Positions 9,091 to 18,434 are shown, numbered from the stretch's first letter. The stretch: 64,000 nt of DNA from Frigoribacterium sp. Leaf415 (GCF_001424645.1 NZ_LMQR01000002.1:179-64178); one strand, 5' to 3'. Notes: generated by a model not told the origin, from the sequence alone. Numbers and translations are program-made.

Positions 9091-9696
9091 TCAGCGGGTC
9101 TGGGCCTCCCAGGTGAAGGCGATCGCCGCGCGCGAGTCCTGACCGGTGTTCGGGGTGGACTGGCTGAGCGTGTACGAGAACTTGAACGAGCGGGACTCGC
9201 TGGTCGTCCCGGTCGGCGACCAGGTCGGGGCGCCGTTCGCGTAGCCGGTCCGCTGACTCGCGAAGTCGGCCAGCGTGCCCGAGAAGACCTGGGCGCCCTG
9301 GCTCGCCGGGGTGAAGCCGTCACACGAGGCGCTCGAGGCTCCCGACCCCTGCTGGATCGTCAGGTCGAGGTACGACGACAGCGAGTTGGTCGTGGTCGCG
9401 GCCGTGCCGTAGAGGCGGACGGCCGCGGGCAGGCTGCCCGTCGAGGTGACCGTGATGCACTTCGTCCCGGCGTCACCGGGCATCAGGTTCGAGGCCGAGA
9501 ACAGGGCGACGTCGGAATCGTCGTCCGTGAGCTGCACGGTGCCGGTCGACCAGTTGCTCGTCGGGTTGGAGGTGGTGGCCGAGAAGGCCGAGTACGACGC
9601 CGTCGAGATGATGGCGCCGGAGGCGATGACGGCGACGGGCACGGCGGCCCAGCGGGCACGGCGCGTCCAGCGGGCGCGACTGATCGATCGGGACAT
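9091..9696 (-). CDS. TasA-like SipW-dependent exported protein
   Basis: A 201-residue protein with a basic N terminus, a hydrophobic core (WAAVPVAVIASGAIISTAS) and the motif YSAFSATTSNPTSNW that typifies SipW-processed TasA/camelysin-type proteins. The mature part is Ser/Thr-rich and beta-rich, with two cysteines (KCITV and SCDGF). The start ATG 9696 has GAAGGA upstream. The signal peptidase gene follows 35 bp downstream and is the probable processing enzyme. By family analogy it may form extracellular fibres or a surface coat; that is inference. Confidence 0.75.
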   Translation of the reverse strand: MSRSISRARWTRRARWAAVPVAVIASGAIISTASYSAFSATTSNPTSNWSTGTVQLTDDDSDVALFSASNLMPGDAGTKCITVTSTGSLPAAVRLYGTAATTTNSLSSYLDLTIQQGSGASSASCDGFTPASQGAQVFSGTLADFASQRTGYANGAPTWSPTGTTSESRSFKFSYTLSQSTPNTGQDSRAAIAFTWEAQTR

Positions 9697-9878
9697 GTCG
9701 GGGAGTCCTTCGGGTGGGGGCGCCGAGGCCCCCGTGATGCCTGTCGGGAGGGGGCTCGGACGTCTCGGCACGGTGCCGATGGGGCGAAGGTACCGACGGA
9801 TCGTCATCTCGGTGAGGGTCGTCGTGTCCCCAGTGAGGGGGATCACCTCGTACCCCGCCGGATCGACCCGACCCTGCC

Positions 9879-11591
9879 TCAGCGGCCGCGACCCGCGAAG
9901 AGCGCGTGCAGCAGCGGGACGGCCGAGGTGACCATCAACACCGTGCCGACCACGTCGTCCCCGCTGCGCAGGACCGCTCCGGCGATGAGCAGGGCCGCGA
10001 AGAGCACGGCCGAGACCACGCGCCGGGCGGTCCGTTCGATGCGCGTCAACTGGCGCTCGATCCGGGGGCTGCCCACCTCGAGAGTGCCGTCCTCGAGGCG
10101 CGTGACGAGGTGGTCGAGTCGGCCGGGCAGGCGCACGGCCACCGTGGCGGCGTCGAGGGTGCGGCGCGTGACGTCCTGCACCGCGTTGCCCCGTTCGTCG
10201 CGGATCAGCTGGGCCGCGTACGGCTCGACCGAGTCCCACAGGTTGAAGGCGGGGTCGAGCGCGCTGGCGACCCCCGAGGTCAGCGTCATCGCCCGCAGGA
10301 CGAGCAGGAAGTCCTCGGGCAGCTGGAACGGCAACGACCGGATGAGGTCGCCGAACTGCCCGGCGAACTCGCGGTACTCGCGCGGGTCGACCTGACGGAG
10401 CTCGGCGAACCCCATGCCGCCGAACCGGGCGAAGGTGGCGGTCACGGCCCGCTCGAGCCCGAGCGTGTCGGCGCTCGGCAGCAGCACGCCGAGGTCGCGC
10501 ATGGCGTTGACCATGCCCGAGCCGTCGCGGGAGGCCGCCGCGATCAGCAGCTTGCGCAGGCCCGTCCGGGTGCCGGCCGGCACCTCGCCCATCATGCCGA
10601 AGTCGATGAAGGTGAGCTTCCACGGTCGCTGTCCGTCGACCGCGTCGGGCACGGGCGTGACGAAGATGTTGCCGGGATGCGGGTCGGCGTGGAAGAACCC
10701 GTGGGTGAAGAGCTGGTCGAACATCACCTCGGCGAAGACGGGCGCGACCTCGGCGGGGTCGATGCCGGCCGCGGCGAGCGCGTCGACGTCGGTGATCTTG
10801 ATCGCCGAGACGTCGTCCAGCACGAGGACGCGACGCGTGGTGCGCTCCCACACGACGTCGGGCACGCTGACGCGGTCGTCGTCGGCGAAGTCGGCGGCGA
10901 ACCGGGCCGAGTTGGCGGCTTCGTTGAGGTAGTCGATCTCCTCGAGGCTGGTGCGCGCGAACTCCTCGACCAGGGCGGGGGCGTCGACCCGGTCCGACAC
11001 CAGTCGGACGTGGCTGAGCCAGCCGCCGACGCGACGGAGTGCCGCCAGGTCGACGTCGACCACGGCGTCGATGCCGGGCCGCTGCACCTTGAGCACGACG
11101 TCGGTGAGGCCCGTGTCGGCGGCGTCGGCGGGCCCGAGCGTCGCGCGGTGCGCCTGGCCGAGCGACGCGGCGGCGATGGGAGTCTCGGCGACCGTCGCGA
11201 AGACCTGCCCCAGGGGTCGGCGCAGTTCGGCCTCGGCCAGGGCGCGGATGCCCGCGAAGGGGACGGGCGTGACCTCGTCCTGCAGCCCCTCGAGTTCTTT
11301 CGTGATCTCGGGCGGCAGCACGTCGAGGCGTGACGACAGGTACTGGCCGACCTTGATCATCAGGCCGCCGAGGTCGAGTGCGAGCGCGTGGAATCCCCGG
11401 GCGAATCGCCGCATGCGCCGGGCCCGGGTCCGCTCGGCCAGACCCCGCAGGCCGAAGCGGGGCAGGACGAGTTCGAACCACCAGGTGACGGCGAGGTGCC
11501 GAGAGGCGAACCGCAGGATGCGACGGTAGCGCGCGCGACCGGCCCGGTCACGCACCGGTGGACTGGACGCGGAGGGGTCGGTCGACGCCAC
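9879..11591 (-). CDS. ABC1/UbiB/AarF family atypical protein kinase
   Basis: A 570-residue protein. Diagnostic motifs are the KxGQ loop (IKVGQYLSSR), the Ala-rich nucleotide loop AASLGQAHRA, the Lys of VVLKVQRPG, HGFFHADPHPGNIF for the catalytic loop and FIDFGMMG for the metal-binding DFG. Two hydrophobic helices near the C terminus (VVSAVLFAALLIAGAVL and GTVLMVTSAVPLLHALFAG) anchor it in the membrane. UbiB-type proteins are ATP-binding enzymes linked to quinone or lipid metabolism. The GTG at 11591 is preceded by ACGAGG and sits five bases after the PadR stop, so the two form one transcript. The first 40 residues vary in the family, so the start is the main uncertainty. Confidence 0.85.
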   Translation of the reverse strand: MASTDPSASSPPVRDRAGRARYRRILRFASRHLAVTWWFELVLPRFGLRGLAERTRARRMRRFARGFHALALDLGGLMIKVGQYLSSRLDVLPPEITKELEGLQDEVTPVPFAGIRALAEAELRRPLGQVFATVAETPIAAASLGQAHRATLGPADAADTGLTDVVLKVQRPGIDAVVDVDLAALRRVGGWLSHVRLVSDRVDAPALVEEFARTSLEEIDYLNEAANSARFAADFADDDRVSVPDVVWERTTRRVLVLDDVSAIKITDVDALAAAGIDPAEVAPVFAEVMFDQLFTHGFFHADPHPGNIFVTPVPDAVDGQRPWKLTFIDFGMMGEVPAGTRTGLRKLLIAAASRDGSGMVNAMRDLGVLLPSADTLGLERAVTATFARFGGMGFAELRQVDPREYREFAGQFGDLIRSLPFQLPEDFLLVLRAMTLTSGVASALDPAFNLWDSVEPYAAQLIRDERGNAVQDVTRRTLDAATVAVRLPGRLDHLVTRLEDGTLEVGSPRIERQLTRIERTARRVVSAVLFAALLIAGAVLRSGDDVVGTVLMVTSAVPLLHALFAGRGR

Positions 11592-11596
11592 CCTCG

Positions 11597-12139
11597 TCAG
11601 TCTCGGGCGAGGATCGAGTAGATGCGACGACGGGCCTCGTCGAGCACCGCCACCGCCTCGTCGACCTGCTCGGGCGAGCCCGTCCGGCCGACCTGCGCCG
11701 TGGCGCGGGCCAGCTCGACGCCGGCCTTCGGCAGGGCGCGGAACCGGTCGCCGGTGGCGGAGCGCTCGGGCTCCCACGGTGCCGACGGGTCGACCCCGGC
11801 GGCGGCGCGGCCGGCCTCGGTGAGCGAGTAGACCTTGCGACCGTCGGTCTCCTCCGCGGCGACGAGCCCCTCGTCGGAGAGCAGCTGCAGCGTCGGGTAC
11901 ACGGACCCGGCGCTGGGCTTCCAGTCGCCGCCGCTGCGCTCGTCGATCTCGCGGATGATCTGGTAGCCGTGCATCGGACGTTCGGCCAGCAGCGCGAGGA
12001 TCGCGGCACGCACCTCGCCCCGGGGGGCGCGGGTGCCCTCGCGGCGGTCGAAGGTCGTGCGGAGCTGCTCCATGGCCTGCCACATGCCGTCGAGGCCGGT
12101 GCCGAATCCGAAGGTGCCGGGTGCTGACGTGCTGCTCAT
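11597..12139 (-). CDS. PadR family transcriptional regulator
   Basis: A 180-residue PadR protein. The winged-helix core is clear at residues 40-110: RAAILALLAERPMHGYQII, SAGSVYPTLQLLSDEGLV and the wing EETDGRKVYSLTEAG. The C-terminal part is helical and serves dimerisation. An AAGGAGAA ribosome site precedes ATG 12139. It is the first gene of a two-gene unit with the UbiB-type kinase. Direct repeats just upstream suggest autoregulation, as is common for PadR proteins beside membrane genes they repress. Confidence 0.85.
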   Translation of the reverse strand: MSSTSAPGTFGFGTGLDGMWQAMEQLRTTFDRREGTRAPRGEVRAAILALLAERPMHGYQIIREIDERSGGDWKPSAGSVYPTLQLLSDEGLVAAEETDGRKVYSLTEAGRAAAGVDPSAPWEPERSATGDRFRALPKAGVELARATAQVGRTGSPEQVDEAVAVLDEARRRIYSILARD

Positions 12140-12174
12140 GGTGTTCTCCTTCTCGAGGGTGGAACGGGGTCGAA

Positions 12175-12194
12175 CGATACCCGGACGATATACC
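12175..12194. promoter_or_regulatory. Candidate PadR operator
   Basis: Two AT-containing half-sites, CGATAC and CGATAT, start 11 bp apart in otherwise GC-rich DNA 35-55 bp upstream of the PadR start. The minus strand reads GGTATATCGTCCGGGTATCG, one helical turn between repeats. This would overlap the promoter. It is not the classical ATGT-N8-ACAT PadR site, so binding is inferred. Confidence 0.4.
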
Positions 12195-12298
12195 CCGTCC
12201 CCCGGCCCGTCAGGGCTGACGCCCAGGCAGGAGGCGCGACGACGGAGATCCCGAACGGTCCTGTTCTGGGGGTGCCCGACCACTCGTACGGGGGGTCC

Positions 12299-12358
12299 GA
12301 GCCGACGGACGGGGGTGATTGAGTTCCATTCGTGGGTATGAACCCCCACCGACGGCTC
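12299..12358. repeat. 60-nt inverted repeat, degenerate member
   Basis: Arms 12299-12323 and 12334-12358 pair at about 16 of 25 positions around a 10-nt centre; the outer part GAGCCGnCGGnnGGGG is well conserved. Its 60-nt size and 25-10-25 geometry match five better members elsewhere in the window. It lies between the divergent PadR and metalloprotease genes. Confidence 0.45.
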
Positions 12359-12377
12359 GCTGCCGTCACCTCTCCGG

Positions 12378-12468
12378 CGTTCCCCGACGTCCGCCGGCGA
12401 ACCCTGCCGCCTCGGCGTTCCCCGACGTCCGCCGAGGCGGCAGCACCTCCGTCGTTCCCCGACGTCCG
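12378..12468. repeat. Three spaced copies of CGTTCCCCGACGTCCG
   Basis: Identical 16-mers start at 12378, 12416 and 12453, spaced 38 and 37 bp apart, 60-150 bp upstream of the metalloprotease. Copies one and two extend to a short inverted form (CGGCG...CGCCG). The spacing is between three and four helical turns. This looks like an array of protein-binding sites; it is too short and has too few units for a CRISPR. Confidence 0.5.
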
Positions 12469-12524
12469 ACGGAGCAGCACATCCTCGGTGACGACTCGCG
12501 CCTCCGAGATCCCCGGAGTCCGTC

Positions 12525-14525
12525 ATGCCCTCGTTCCCGATCCGCCGCCTCGCGGCGACCGCCGCCAGCGCCGCCCTGCTTCTCACCGTCCTGGCCACCG
12601 CGCCGGCGCAGGCGACGAGCCCCGCGCCCGACCCGGCGAGCGCCGCGCCGGTCACGACCGCCTCGGCCTCGACGGGTGCGACGGCCGACCTATCGGACGA
12701 CATGATGCAGGTGCCCGCCGCTCCCCTCCTGAAGGCGCAGACGGACGACGAGGTGTCGCCCGCCGTCGGCGTGACGACGCATCCGGTCTACGTCAGCCTC
12801 GCCACGGTGACGGCCGCGACCGGGGACGACTCGGCCACGCCGCCCGACGACGCCTCGATCCGCGCCGCGATCGCCCAGCTGCACGACTACTGGTGGGAGG
12901 AGTCCGGGCACACGGTCGACGTGACGCTCGCGGGCATCGAGACGACCTCGCTCGACCAGACCTCGTGCGTCCCCGCGACGGTGCTCAACACGGTCCACAC
13001 CTCGGCCTTCGGGGGCCGGTTCGCCAAGTACGCGTGGGCCGGGACCAACGAGCACCTGATCGTCATCAGCCGCGAGACCTGCGGCACGACGGCGACGGCG
13101 TTCGGCACGGTCGGCGGCGACGGCGGCGAGGTCTTCAGCTCGTACGGCGCGGGCACCGCCCTCGGCGTCCCGGTCCTGCTGCACGAGTTCGGCCACAACC
13201 TCGGCTTCGGCCACGCCGGCGCCGGCATGTGCCGCAGCACGACCTCGTTCGACGGGGCCGCGAGCGACTACCGCTACGCCACGTCGGCCGACTCCCCCGC
13301 CGCCTGCCCCGTGCTCGAGTACGGCGACTTCCTCGACATCATGGGTTACTCGGTCTCGTCCTCCCGCCCCCACCTGTCGTCCGTCCAGAAGGTCCGCGCC
13401 GGTTACCTGACCGACGTCACCACCCTCACCGGGGCAGGCACCACCCGCCAGGTCACCGTCTCCTCGCTCGACGGTGCCGCGAAGGGCCGCGCCCTCAAGG
13501 TCGTCGACCCGGTCAGCGGGCAGGACTACTACGTCGAGTACCGCACCGCCACCGGCACGGACGCGACCAGCCCGGAGTTCGGCGGACGTTCTCCGTCCTG
13601 CGCCCTCGTCGGATCGGGCTTCACGCGGTGCGCACTCACCAGCGACAAGACGACCGGCAGCGTCCGGGTGCTCCGACCGCTCACCCTCGCGGGCAGCACG
13701 GTGTCGACCGTCGCCCTGGCCGTCGGCCTCGACGCGAAGCGCGATCCCAGCCGTCGCGACACGCACCTCGACGCGGGCGAGTCGTTCACGAGTGCGAACG
13801 GCGGCTTCACCGTGACGGTCCGCTCCATGACCCCGTCGGGCGGGGCGGTCCTCGACGTCAGCCTCGCGGGCAGGGCCGCCAAGGCGCCCGTCTCCGCTCC
13901 GGCCCCGACCCTGTCGGCTCCCGCGGCCGCGACGACGACCACTCGACTGAGCGTCGACCGCACCCGTCAGACGTATGGTTCGAGCACGCCGATCACGACG
14001 ACCACCCAGATCGTCGCGTCGGACGGTTCGGCCCCGAGCGGGACGGTGACGCTCCGGGACGGCACCGCCGTCGTCGGCAGCACGAAGGTCGGGTCCGACG
14101 GGCGCGCCACGGTGACCCTGCCGGGGACGACCGCGGCGGGCACCCACCAGCTGCGCGCCTCCTTCGTCCCTGCCACGTCCGCGCAGACGGCGTCGGACTC
14201 GTCGGTCGTCGGAGTGACCGTCGACAAGGCCTCCTCGTCCAGCGCGTTGACCCGCGGGACGACGGCGATCACCAAGAACAAGGCGGCGACGGTCACGGTC
14301 ACGGTGTCGGCCCCCGGCGTCCCCCGCCCCACCGGCACGGTGACCGTGACCTCGGGCGGCAGGACCGTCGGCACCGCCACCGTCTCGGCCGACGGAGCAG
14401 GACGCGTCACCGTGCCGGTGGGGACCTTCACCCGCGGGGGCACGTACGTCCTGTCCGCGTCGTACGCCGGGTCGGGCAACGTGTCCGCCAGCGTCTCGAA
14501 GCGGATGATCGTCGTCCTGCGCTGA
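12525..14525 (+). CDS. Secreted metzincin zinc metalloprotease with bacterial Ig-like repeats
   Basis: A 666-residue exported protein. After a signal peptide (to AQA) comes a catalytic domain with the full metzincin site HEFGHNLGFGH (residues 220-230) and a Met-turn in DIMGYS (Met273), the arrangement of gametolysin/reprolysin-like (M11-type) peptidases. Several cysteines around 240-265 may form disulfides. From about 460 to the end are two Big_3-type Ig-like repeats (SGTVTLRDGTAVVGS and TGTVTVTSGGRTVGT), usual adhesive or spacer modules. No wall anchor is seen, so it is released. It is monocistronic and read away from PadR. The substrate is unknown; a role on plant or microbial surface proteins is possible. 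Confidence 0.85.
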   Translation: MPSFPIRRLAATAASAALLLTVLATAPAQATSPAPDPASAAPVTTASASTGATADLSDDMMQVPAAPLLKAQTDDEVSPAVGVTTHPVYVSLATVTAATGDDSATPPDDASIRAAIAQLHDYWWEESGHTVDVTLAGIETTSLDQTSCVPATVLNTVHTSAFGGRFAKYAWAGTNEHLIVISRETCGTTATAFGTVGGDGGEVFSSYGAGTALGVPVLLHEFGHNLGFGHAGAGMCRSTTSFDGAASDYRYATSADSPAACPVLEYGDFLDIMGYSVSSSRPHLSSVQKVRAGYLTDVTTLTGAGTTRQVTVSSLDGAAKGRALKVVDPVSGQDYYVEYRTATGTDATSPEFGGRSPSCALVGSGFTRCALTSDKTTGSVRVLRPLTLAGSTVSTVALAVGLDAKRDPSRRDTHLDAGESFTSANGGFTVTVRSMTPSGGAVLDVSLAGRAAKAPVSAPAPTLSAPAAATTTTRLSVDRTRQTYGSSTPITTTTQIVASDGSAPSGTVTLRDGTAVVGSTKVGSDGRATVTLPGTTAAGTHQLRASFVPATSAQTASDSSVVGVTVDKASSSSALTRGTTAITKNKAATVTVTVSAPGVPRPTGTVTVTSGGRTVGTATVSADGAGRVTVPVGTFTRGGTYVLSASYAGSGNVSASVSKRMIVVLR

Positions 14526-14621
14526 CGAGCGCGGCGCCGAGTCCGCGACGCCGAGTCCGCGGTGCCGAGTCCGCGGCCCCGGGGGCCGGAACGGCAGGAG
14601 GCGCGGGTCGCGACCACAGAG

Positions 14622-14685
14622 GGGCGGTGCGTCACGGCACGGGACCGTGACGCACCGCCCGGCCCGACAGGAAGAGCTGTCGGGC
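14622..14685. terminator. Double-hairpin terminator between convergent genes
   Basis: A perfect 16-bp stem (14622-14637 with 14645-14660, 7-nt loop) is followed by a perfect 9-bp stem (14662-14670 with 14677-14685, 6-nt loop). They lie between the convergent ends of the metalloprotease and the GH39-like gene. There is no long T tract, as is common in actinobacteria. Confidence 0.7.
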
Positions 14686-14723
14686 GGCCGGGCCTTCTCA
14701 GGAGCCCGGCGGCCTACCGGCGG

Positions 14724-16436
14724 CTACCGCGGAGTCACCGTGATCGAGTCGAGCTCGGCGAATCCGGTGCCCCCGGCGAAGTTCGGAGAACCCTTCGCCA
14801 GACGGATCACGTTGACCCCGGCCTTGAGCGTGACGGGTGTGGCCGCCGAGGTGGCGAACCGCCCCCAGCCACCCGTCGGTGCGTACGACACCGTCGAGAA
14901 CGCACCACCGTTGAAGGCGAGGCCCTGCGTCGACGTCGCTGCACCTCCGTTCGCGTAGCGGGTCGTCAACGAGTAGCTGCCGGCCGTCGGGACCTCGACC
15001 ACGAAATCGACGAACGAGTTCGACCGGCCGTCACCCAGACCGTCGATGCGACCCACGTAGCCGGAGTTGGACGCCGAGGACGACGACAGGATCGACGCGT
15101 TGACCACCGTCGCGTTCTCGGCCTCGTAGGTCTGCTGGTAGCTCGTGGCCGGGCCCGACGCGGGCGTGACGACCACCTGGTAGGCGCCGAGGTAGTCCTG
15201 GTTCGGGATGGGGACGGTGACGGCCCCGTTCACGACGCCGACGGTGGTACTCGACAGCTGGGTCGGGGCAGCGACGTTCGCCATGCGTCCCGAGCGCGGC
15301 GTGTAGTTCACCGCCACCCTCACCTGCGACCCGAGACCGGCCAGTCCCTTGACCTGTACGGCGTTGTCACCGAACGTCCCGCCGAACGCGACGTTGACGA
15401 TCCCGCGGGTCGAGTCGTACGAGGCGAACCCGTCGAGATCGCCCGAGGGCGTCACGTCGACCATGGAGCCCGCCATCTCGCCGTACCACTTGTAGAGCCA
15501 GTACGACCCGGTCGGAGCGTTGTTCCAGACGAGTCCCCCGACCGTCCCGGATTCGTACCAGTACGCGCGTTCGGCGTCCTTGATGCCGGTGCGCTCGAAC
15601 TGCGCGATGAAGTGGGCCGCGACGCTGGGGGTGTCGACCTGGTTCGGCGAACCGTATTCGTTGATCGAGATCGGACGCGGGCTGATGCCGAGGTCACGCT
15701 CGATCGATCGGTAGTCGGCCACGTGCTCGTCGACGTCGGCCCACCCGCCGTCGTCCAGTTCGTGCCAGACGACGACGTCCGGCAGGGTGCCGTCGGCCTT
15801 CGCCCTGGCCATGAACTCGCGCATGCGGTCGGGGTAGTAGCGGCTGTAGCTCGGACCCACGATCGGCGTCACCGTGTCCTGCAGCTTCACCTGGCGGTAG
15901 GTCCGGGTCCACCCGTCGAGGAACGGGCCCGCCTTCGCGGTGTCCCAGGTGCCGTCGGGCTCGTTCCACAGCTCCCAGCCGTTGATGTTCGTCGTGCCCG
16001 CCGCGGCGACCCGGGCCCCGACCATCGTGTCGATCTTCTGCGTCCAGTCCTGCCAGCTGATCCAGCGGTACGGGAAGTCCGGGTAGACGTCGGGCATGCG
16101 GGCGTACGACTGTGCACCGTCGCGGGTGAACGCGTTCGCCGTCTTCAGCACGTCGCCGGTCGGCACGGTGGCACCGTTGCCGAGCTGCTGCACGCCGGGA
16201 GCGGGCTGCGTGTGCTGCTTCAGCCGCAACGGCGTCAGCAGACCAGGGGCCGGCGTCGTGTCGGACGCCACGGCGTACAGCCCCCCGGCTCCGACGTGGG
16301 TGACGGGCCTGATGCTCGTCGAGGCGTCGACGACGAGCGTGTTGCCCGCCGCTTCTGCGGGTGCCGCCGGTGCGACGAGCGCCGCGAGGACCGCCGTCGC
16401 CGCCAGCAGTCCCGTCGTGATCTTCGTTCGGTTCAC
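14724..16436 (-). CDS. Secreted GH39-like glycoside hydrolase with CBM35 module
   Basis: A 570-residue exported enzyme. A signal peptide (to AEAAG) precedes a TIM-barrel region in which GWELWNEPDG (Glu159) fits the acid/base and ISINEYGS (Glu260) the nucleophile of clan GH-A enzymes such as GH39. From about 430 there is a carbohydrate-binding module of the CBM35 type (YEAENATVVNA, GYVGRIDGLGDGRSN, NVIRLAKGS). GTG 16436 was chosen for its AAGGAG seven bases upstream; a start 54 bases earlier adds a basic leader. It lies 78 bp downstream of the GH127 gene on the same strand, so it probably cuts a plant polysaccharide outside the cell and feeds the ABC importer and GH127. The exact bond is not predictable. 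Confidence 0.7.
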   Translation of the reverse strand: MNRTKITTGLLAATAVLAALVAPAAPAEAAGNTLVVDASTSIRPVTHVGAGGLYAVASDTTPAPGLLTPLRLKQHTQPAPGVQQLGNGATVPTGDVLKTANAFTRDGAQSYARMPDVYPDFPYRWISWQDWTQKIDTMVGARVAAAGTTNINGWELWNEPDGTWDTAKAGPFLDGWTRTYRQVKLQDTVTPIVGPSYSRYYPDRMREFMARAKADGTLPDVVVWHELDDGGWADVDEHVADYRSIERDLGISPRPISINEYGSPNQVDTPSVAAHFIAQFERTGIKDAERAYWYESGTVGGLVWNNAPTGSYWLYKWYGEMAGSMVDVTPSGDLDGFASYDSTRGIVNVAFGGTFGDNAVQVKGLAGLGSQVRVAVNYTPRSGRMANVAAPTQLSSTTVGVVNGAVTVPIPNQDYLGAYQVVVTPASGPATSYQQTYEAENATVVNASILSSSSASNSGYVGRIDGLGDGRSNSFVDFVVEVPTAGSYSLTTRYANGGAATSTQGLAFNGGAFSTVSYAPTGGWGRFATSAATPVTLKAGVNVIRLAKGSPNFAGGTGFAELDSITVTPR

Positions 16437-16514
16437 AGAGAAGCTCCTTTGCTTTCTTCGAGGGATGGAACCGGGTCGCACCGCCCTCACGGGCGGGACG
16501 TCAGGAGGCGCGGG

Positions 16515-18434
16515 TCAGCCCTCGACCCGGGCAACGGGCAGCCAGACCCTCATGGTCGACGGCCCGCGGTTCGCCCAGGTGGCGTAGGGCACGAGGGCGA
16601 CCGCGCCGAGCGGGCCGGTCGCGTCGCCGGGCTCGCCGTACGGCCAGTCGGCGGTGGCCGCGGCCAGACGTGACACCTCGACCGTGGCACCCCGCTCGGT
16701 GGTCACCGGTTCGACCGTGGTGTCGACGACCACGTCGTTGACGTCGCCGTCGGGCAGGTCGGTCGACTCGAGCGCCAGCACGAGCGGGCCGCGCTGAACG
16801 GCGACCTGGCCGCGCACCGCGTCGATCCGGGGGTCGGGCAGGCTCCACCGGGCCTGCATCGGCAGGTCGACCGTGACGACGTCGCCCGCCGCGAACCGGC
16901 CCCGGACGGTCGTCGAGCGTCCGTCCCGCACGGACGGTGCCTGGCCGGGCGCCTCGATGCGTGCCGAGCCCGCCCACGAGGGAATGCGCAGGTCGAGGTC
17001 GACCTCGCGTCGCGTGTCGTCGCGCCAGGTGATGCGGACCGCGCCGTCGTAGGGGTAGCCGCTGCGCACCGACAGGGCGATCGGCGTGCCGTCGGAAAGG
17101 GTGGTGTCGACGTCGAACTCGCCGTACTGGTGCACCTGCAGCCCGGCCGGCGTCTTGGTCGCGAAGGTCGACTCGACGCTCGCGAGCGTGCGGGCGACGT
17201 TCGTCGGGCAGCACGAGACCTCGAACCAGGGCGCCCGGAGGCTCGACAGGGCGCGGGCGTTCAGCTCGTCCTCGTCGGGGGCGACGCCGTCGGTGCGCTG
17301 GTGCAACGTGTTCGTGTAGAAGAAGGCACGCCCGTCCTCGCGGGGCGAGGCCATCACGTTGTTGAACAGCGTGCGTTCGATCAGGTCCGCGTAGCGCGGG
17401 TCGCCGTCCTGCAGCAGCAGGCGCCACGACAGCATGTTCGAGGCGATGCCGGCGCAGGTCTCCGAGTAGGCGCGATCCGGCGGAAGCTCGAAGTCGGCGC
17501 CGTACGCCTCGTCCTGGTGGTGCGAGCCCATCCCGCCGGTGACGTACGTGCGGCGCGCGACGGTCGCCTCCCACTGCCGCCGGACGGCGTCGGCGAGTTC
17601 GTCGTCGCCGGTCTCGACGGCCACGTCGAGGGCCCCGGCCGCCAGGTACAACGCCCGCACCGCGTGCCCGCGCAGCACCTCGGCCTCCCGCACCGGCACG
17701 TCGTCCTGGAAGTACTCCTGGCCGTACTCGATCGGCGCCAGCAGGCCGCGGCCGCGGCGCTCGACGAAGAGGCGCGCGAGCTCGACGTAGCGGGGCTCGT
17801 CGAGGGCGCGGCCGAACTCGACGAGCGCGACCTCGATCTCGGGGTGCCCGCAGACCGCCACCCGCCCGTCGGGCCCGAACTCGACCCAGAGGTGGTCGGC
17901 CAGGCGGCGGGCGACGTCGACCAGGGCGCTCTCGATGCCGGTCCTCTCGGCCGCGACGGCCGCCTGGACGAGGTGGCCGAAGCTGTAGAGCTCGTGGCCC
18001 CATTCGAGGTTCGAGTAGCGGGCGGGCTGCCAGGGACGACCGAAGCTGGTGTGCAGGTAGCCGTCGTCGTCCTGCGCCGAGGCGACCCGGTACACCAGCT
18101 GGTCGTAGCGCGACGAGAGGTCGGCGTCGTGCGATCGGCCGAGCTCCCACGCCATGCCCTCGAGCAGCTTGTAGACCTCGCTGTCGACGAACTCGATGCC
18201 GGCGTGCACCCAGCCGGCCTGATGGGACGCGGCCCGGTCGAAGTTGCCCGTCCAGCCGATGCGCTCCATCCAGTCCTCGCAGTGGCGCAGCACGACGTCG
18301 GCGTTCAGGCGTTGCTTCTCGGCCCAGTACCCGCCGGTCAGGCGGATCTCGGACGAGTCGAGCGGGGTCAGGGTCGACCGGCCGGGCCGGACCGGGCCCG
18401 AGAACGGTGCGGTCGAGGTGTGGATGGTGGTCAC
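16515..18434 (-). CDS. GH127 beta-L-arabinofuranosidase
   Basis: A 639-residue cytoplasmic enzyme. The N-terminal alpha/alpha barrel has family blocks RLTGGYWAEKQ, SAQDDDGYLHT and GGMGSHHQDEAYG. Catalytic residues of GH127 are present: Glu325 in YSETCAG and the Cys pair at 408-409 in EVSCCPTNVART, which with zinc form the active site; beta-sandwich domains follow. Known members release arabinose from beta-1,2-arabinofuranosides such as plant extensin glycans. GTG 18434 has GAGGAG upstream; an ATG at 18467 is in frame but has no ribosome site. There is no signal peptide, so it acts on imported oligosaccharides. It follows the two permeases in the transport operon. Confidence 0.85.
   Translation of the reverse strand: MTTIHTSTAPFSGPVRPGRSTLTPLDSSEIRLTGGYWAEKQRLNADVVLRHCEDWMERIGWTGNFDRAASHQAGWVHAGIEFVDSEVYKLLEGMAWELGRSHDADLSSRYDQLVYRVASAQDDDGYLHTSFGRPWQPARYSNLEWGHELYSFGHLVQAAVAAERTGIESALVDVARRLADHLWVEFGPDGRVAVCGHPEIEVALVEFGRALDEPRYVELARLFVERRGRGLLAPIEYGQEYFQDDVPVREAEVLRGHAVRALYLAAGALDVAVETGDDELADAVRRQWEATVARRTYVTGGMGSHHQDEAYGADFELPPDRAYSETCAGIASNMLSWRLLLQDGDPRYADLIERTLFNNVMASPREDGRAFFYTNTLHQRTDGVAPDEDELNARALSSLRAPWFEVSCCPTNVARTLASVESTFATKTPAGLQVHQYGEFDVDTTLSDGTPIALSVRSGYPYDGAVRITWRDDTRREVDLDLRIPSWAGSARIEAPGQAPSVRDGRSTTVRGRFAAGDVVTVDLPMQARWSLPDPRIDAVRGQVAVQRGPLVLALESTDLPDGDVNDVVVDTTVEPVTTERGATVEVSRLAAATADWPYGEPGDATGPLGAVALVPYATWANRGPSTMRVWLPVARVEG

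Noticed and set aside
12378..12468. Three evenly spaced repeats as a CRISPR array
   Set aside because: Repeats are 16 bp, spacers 21-22 bp, only three units and no cas genes; a protein-binding array is more likely.
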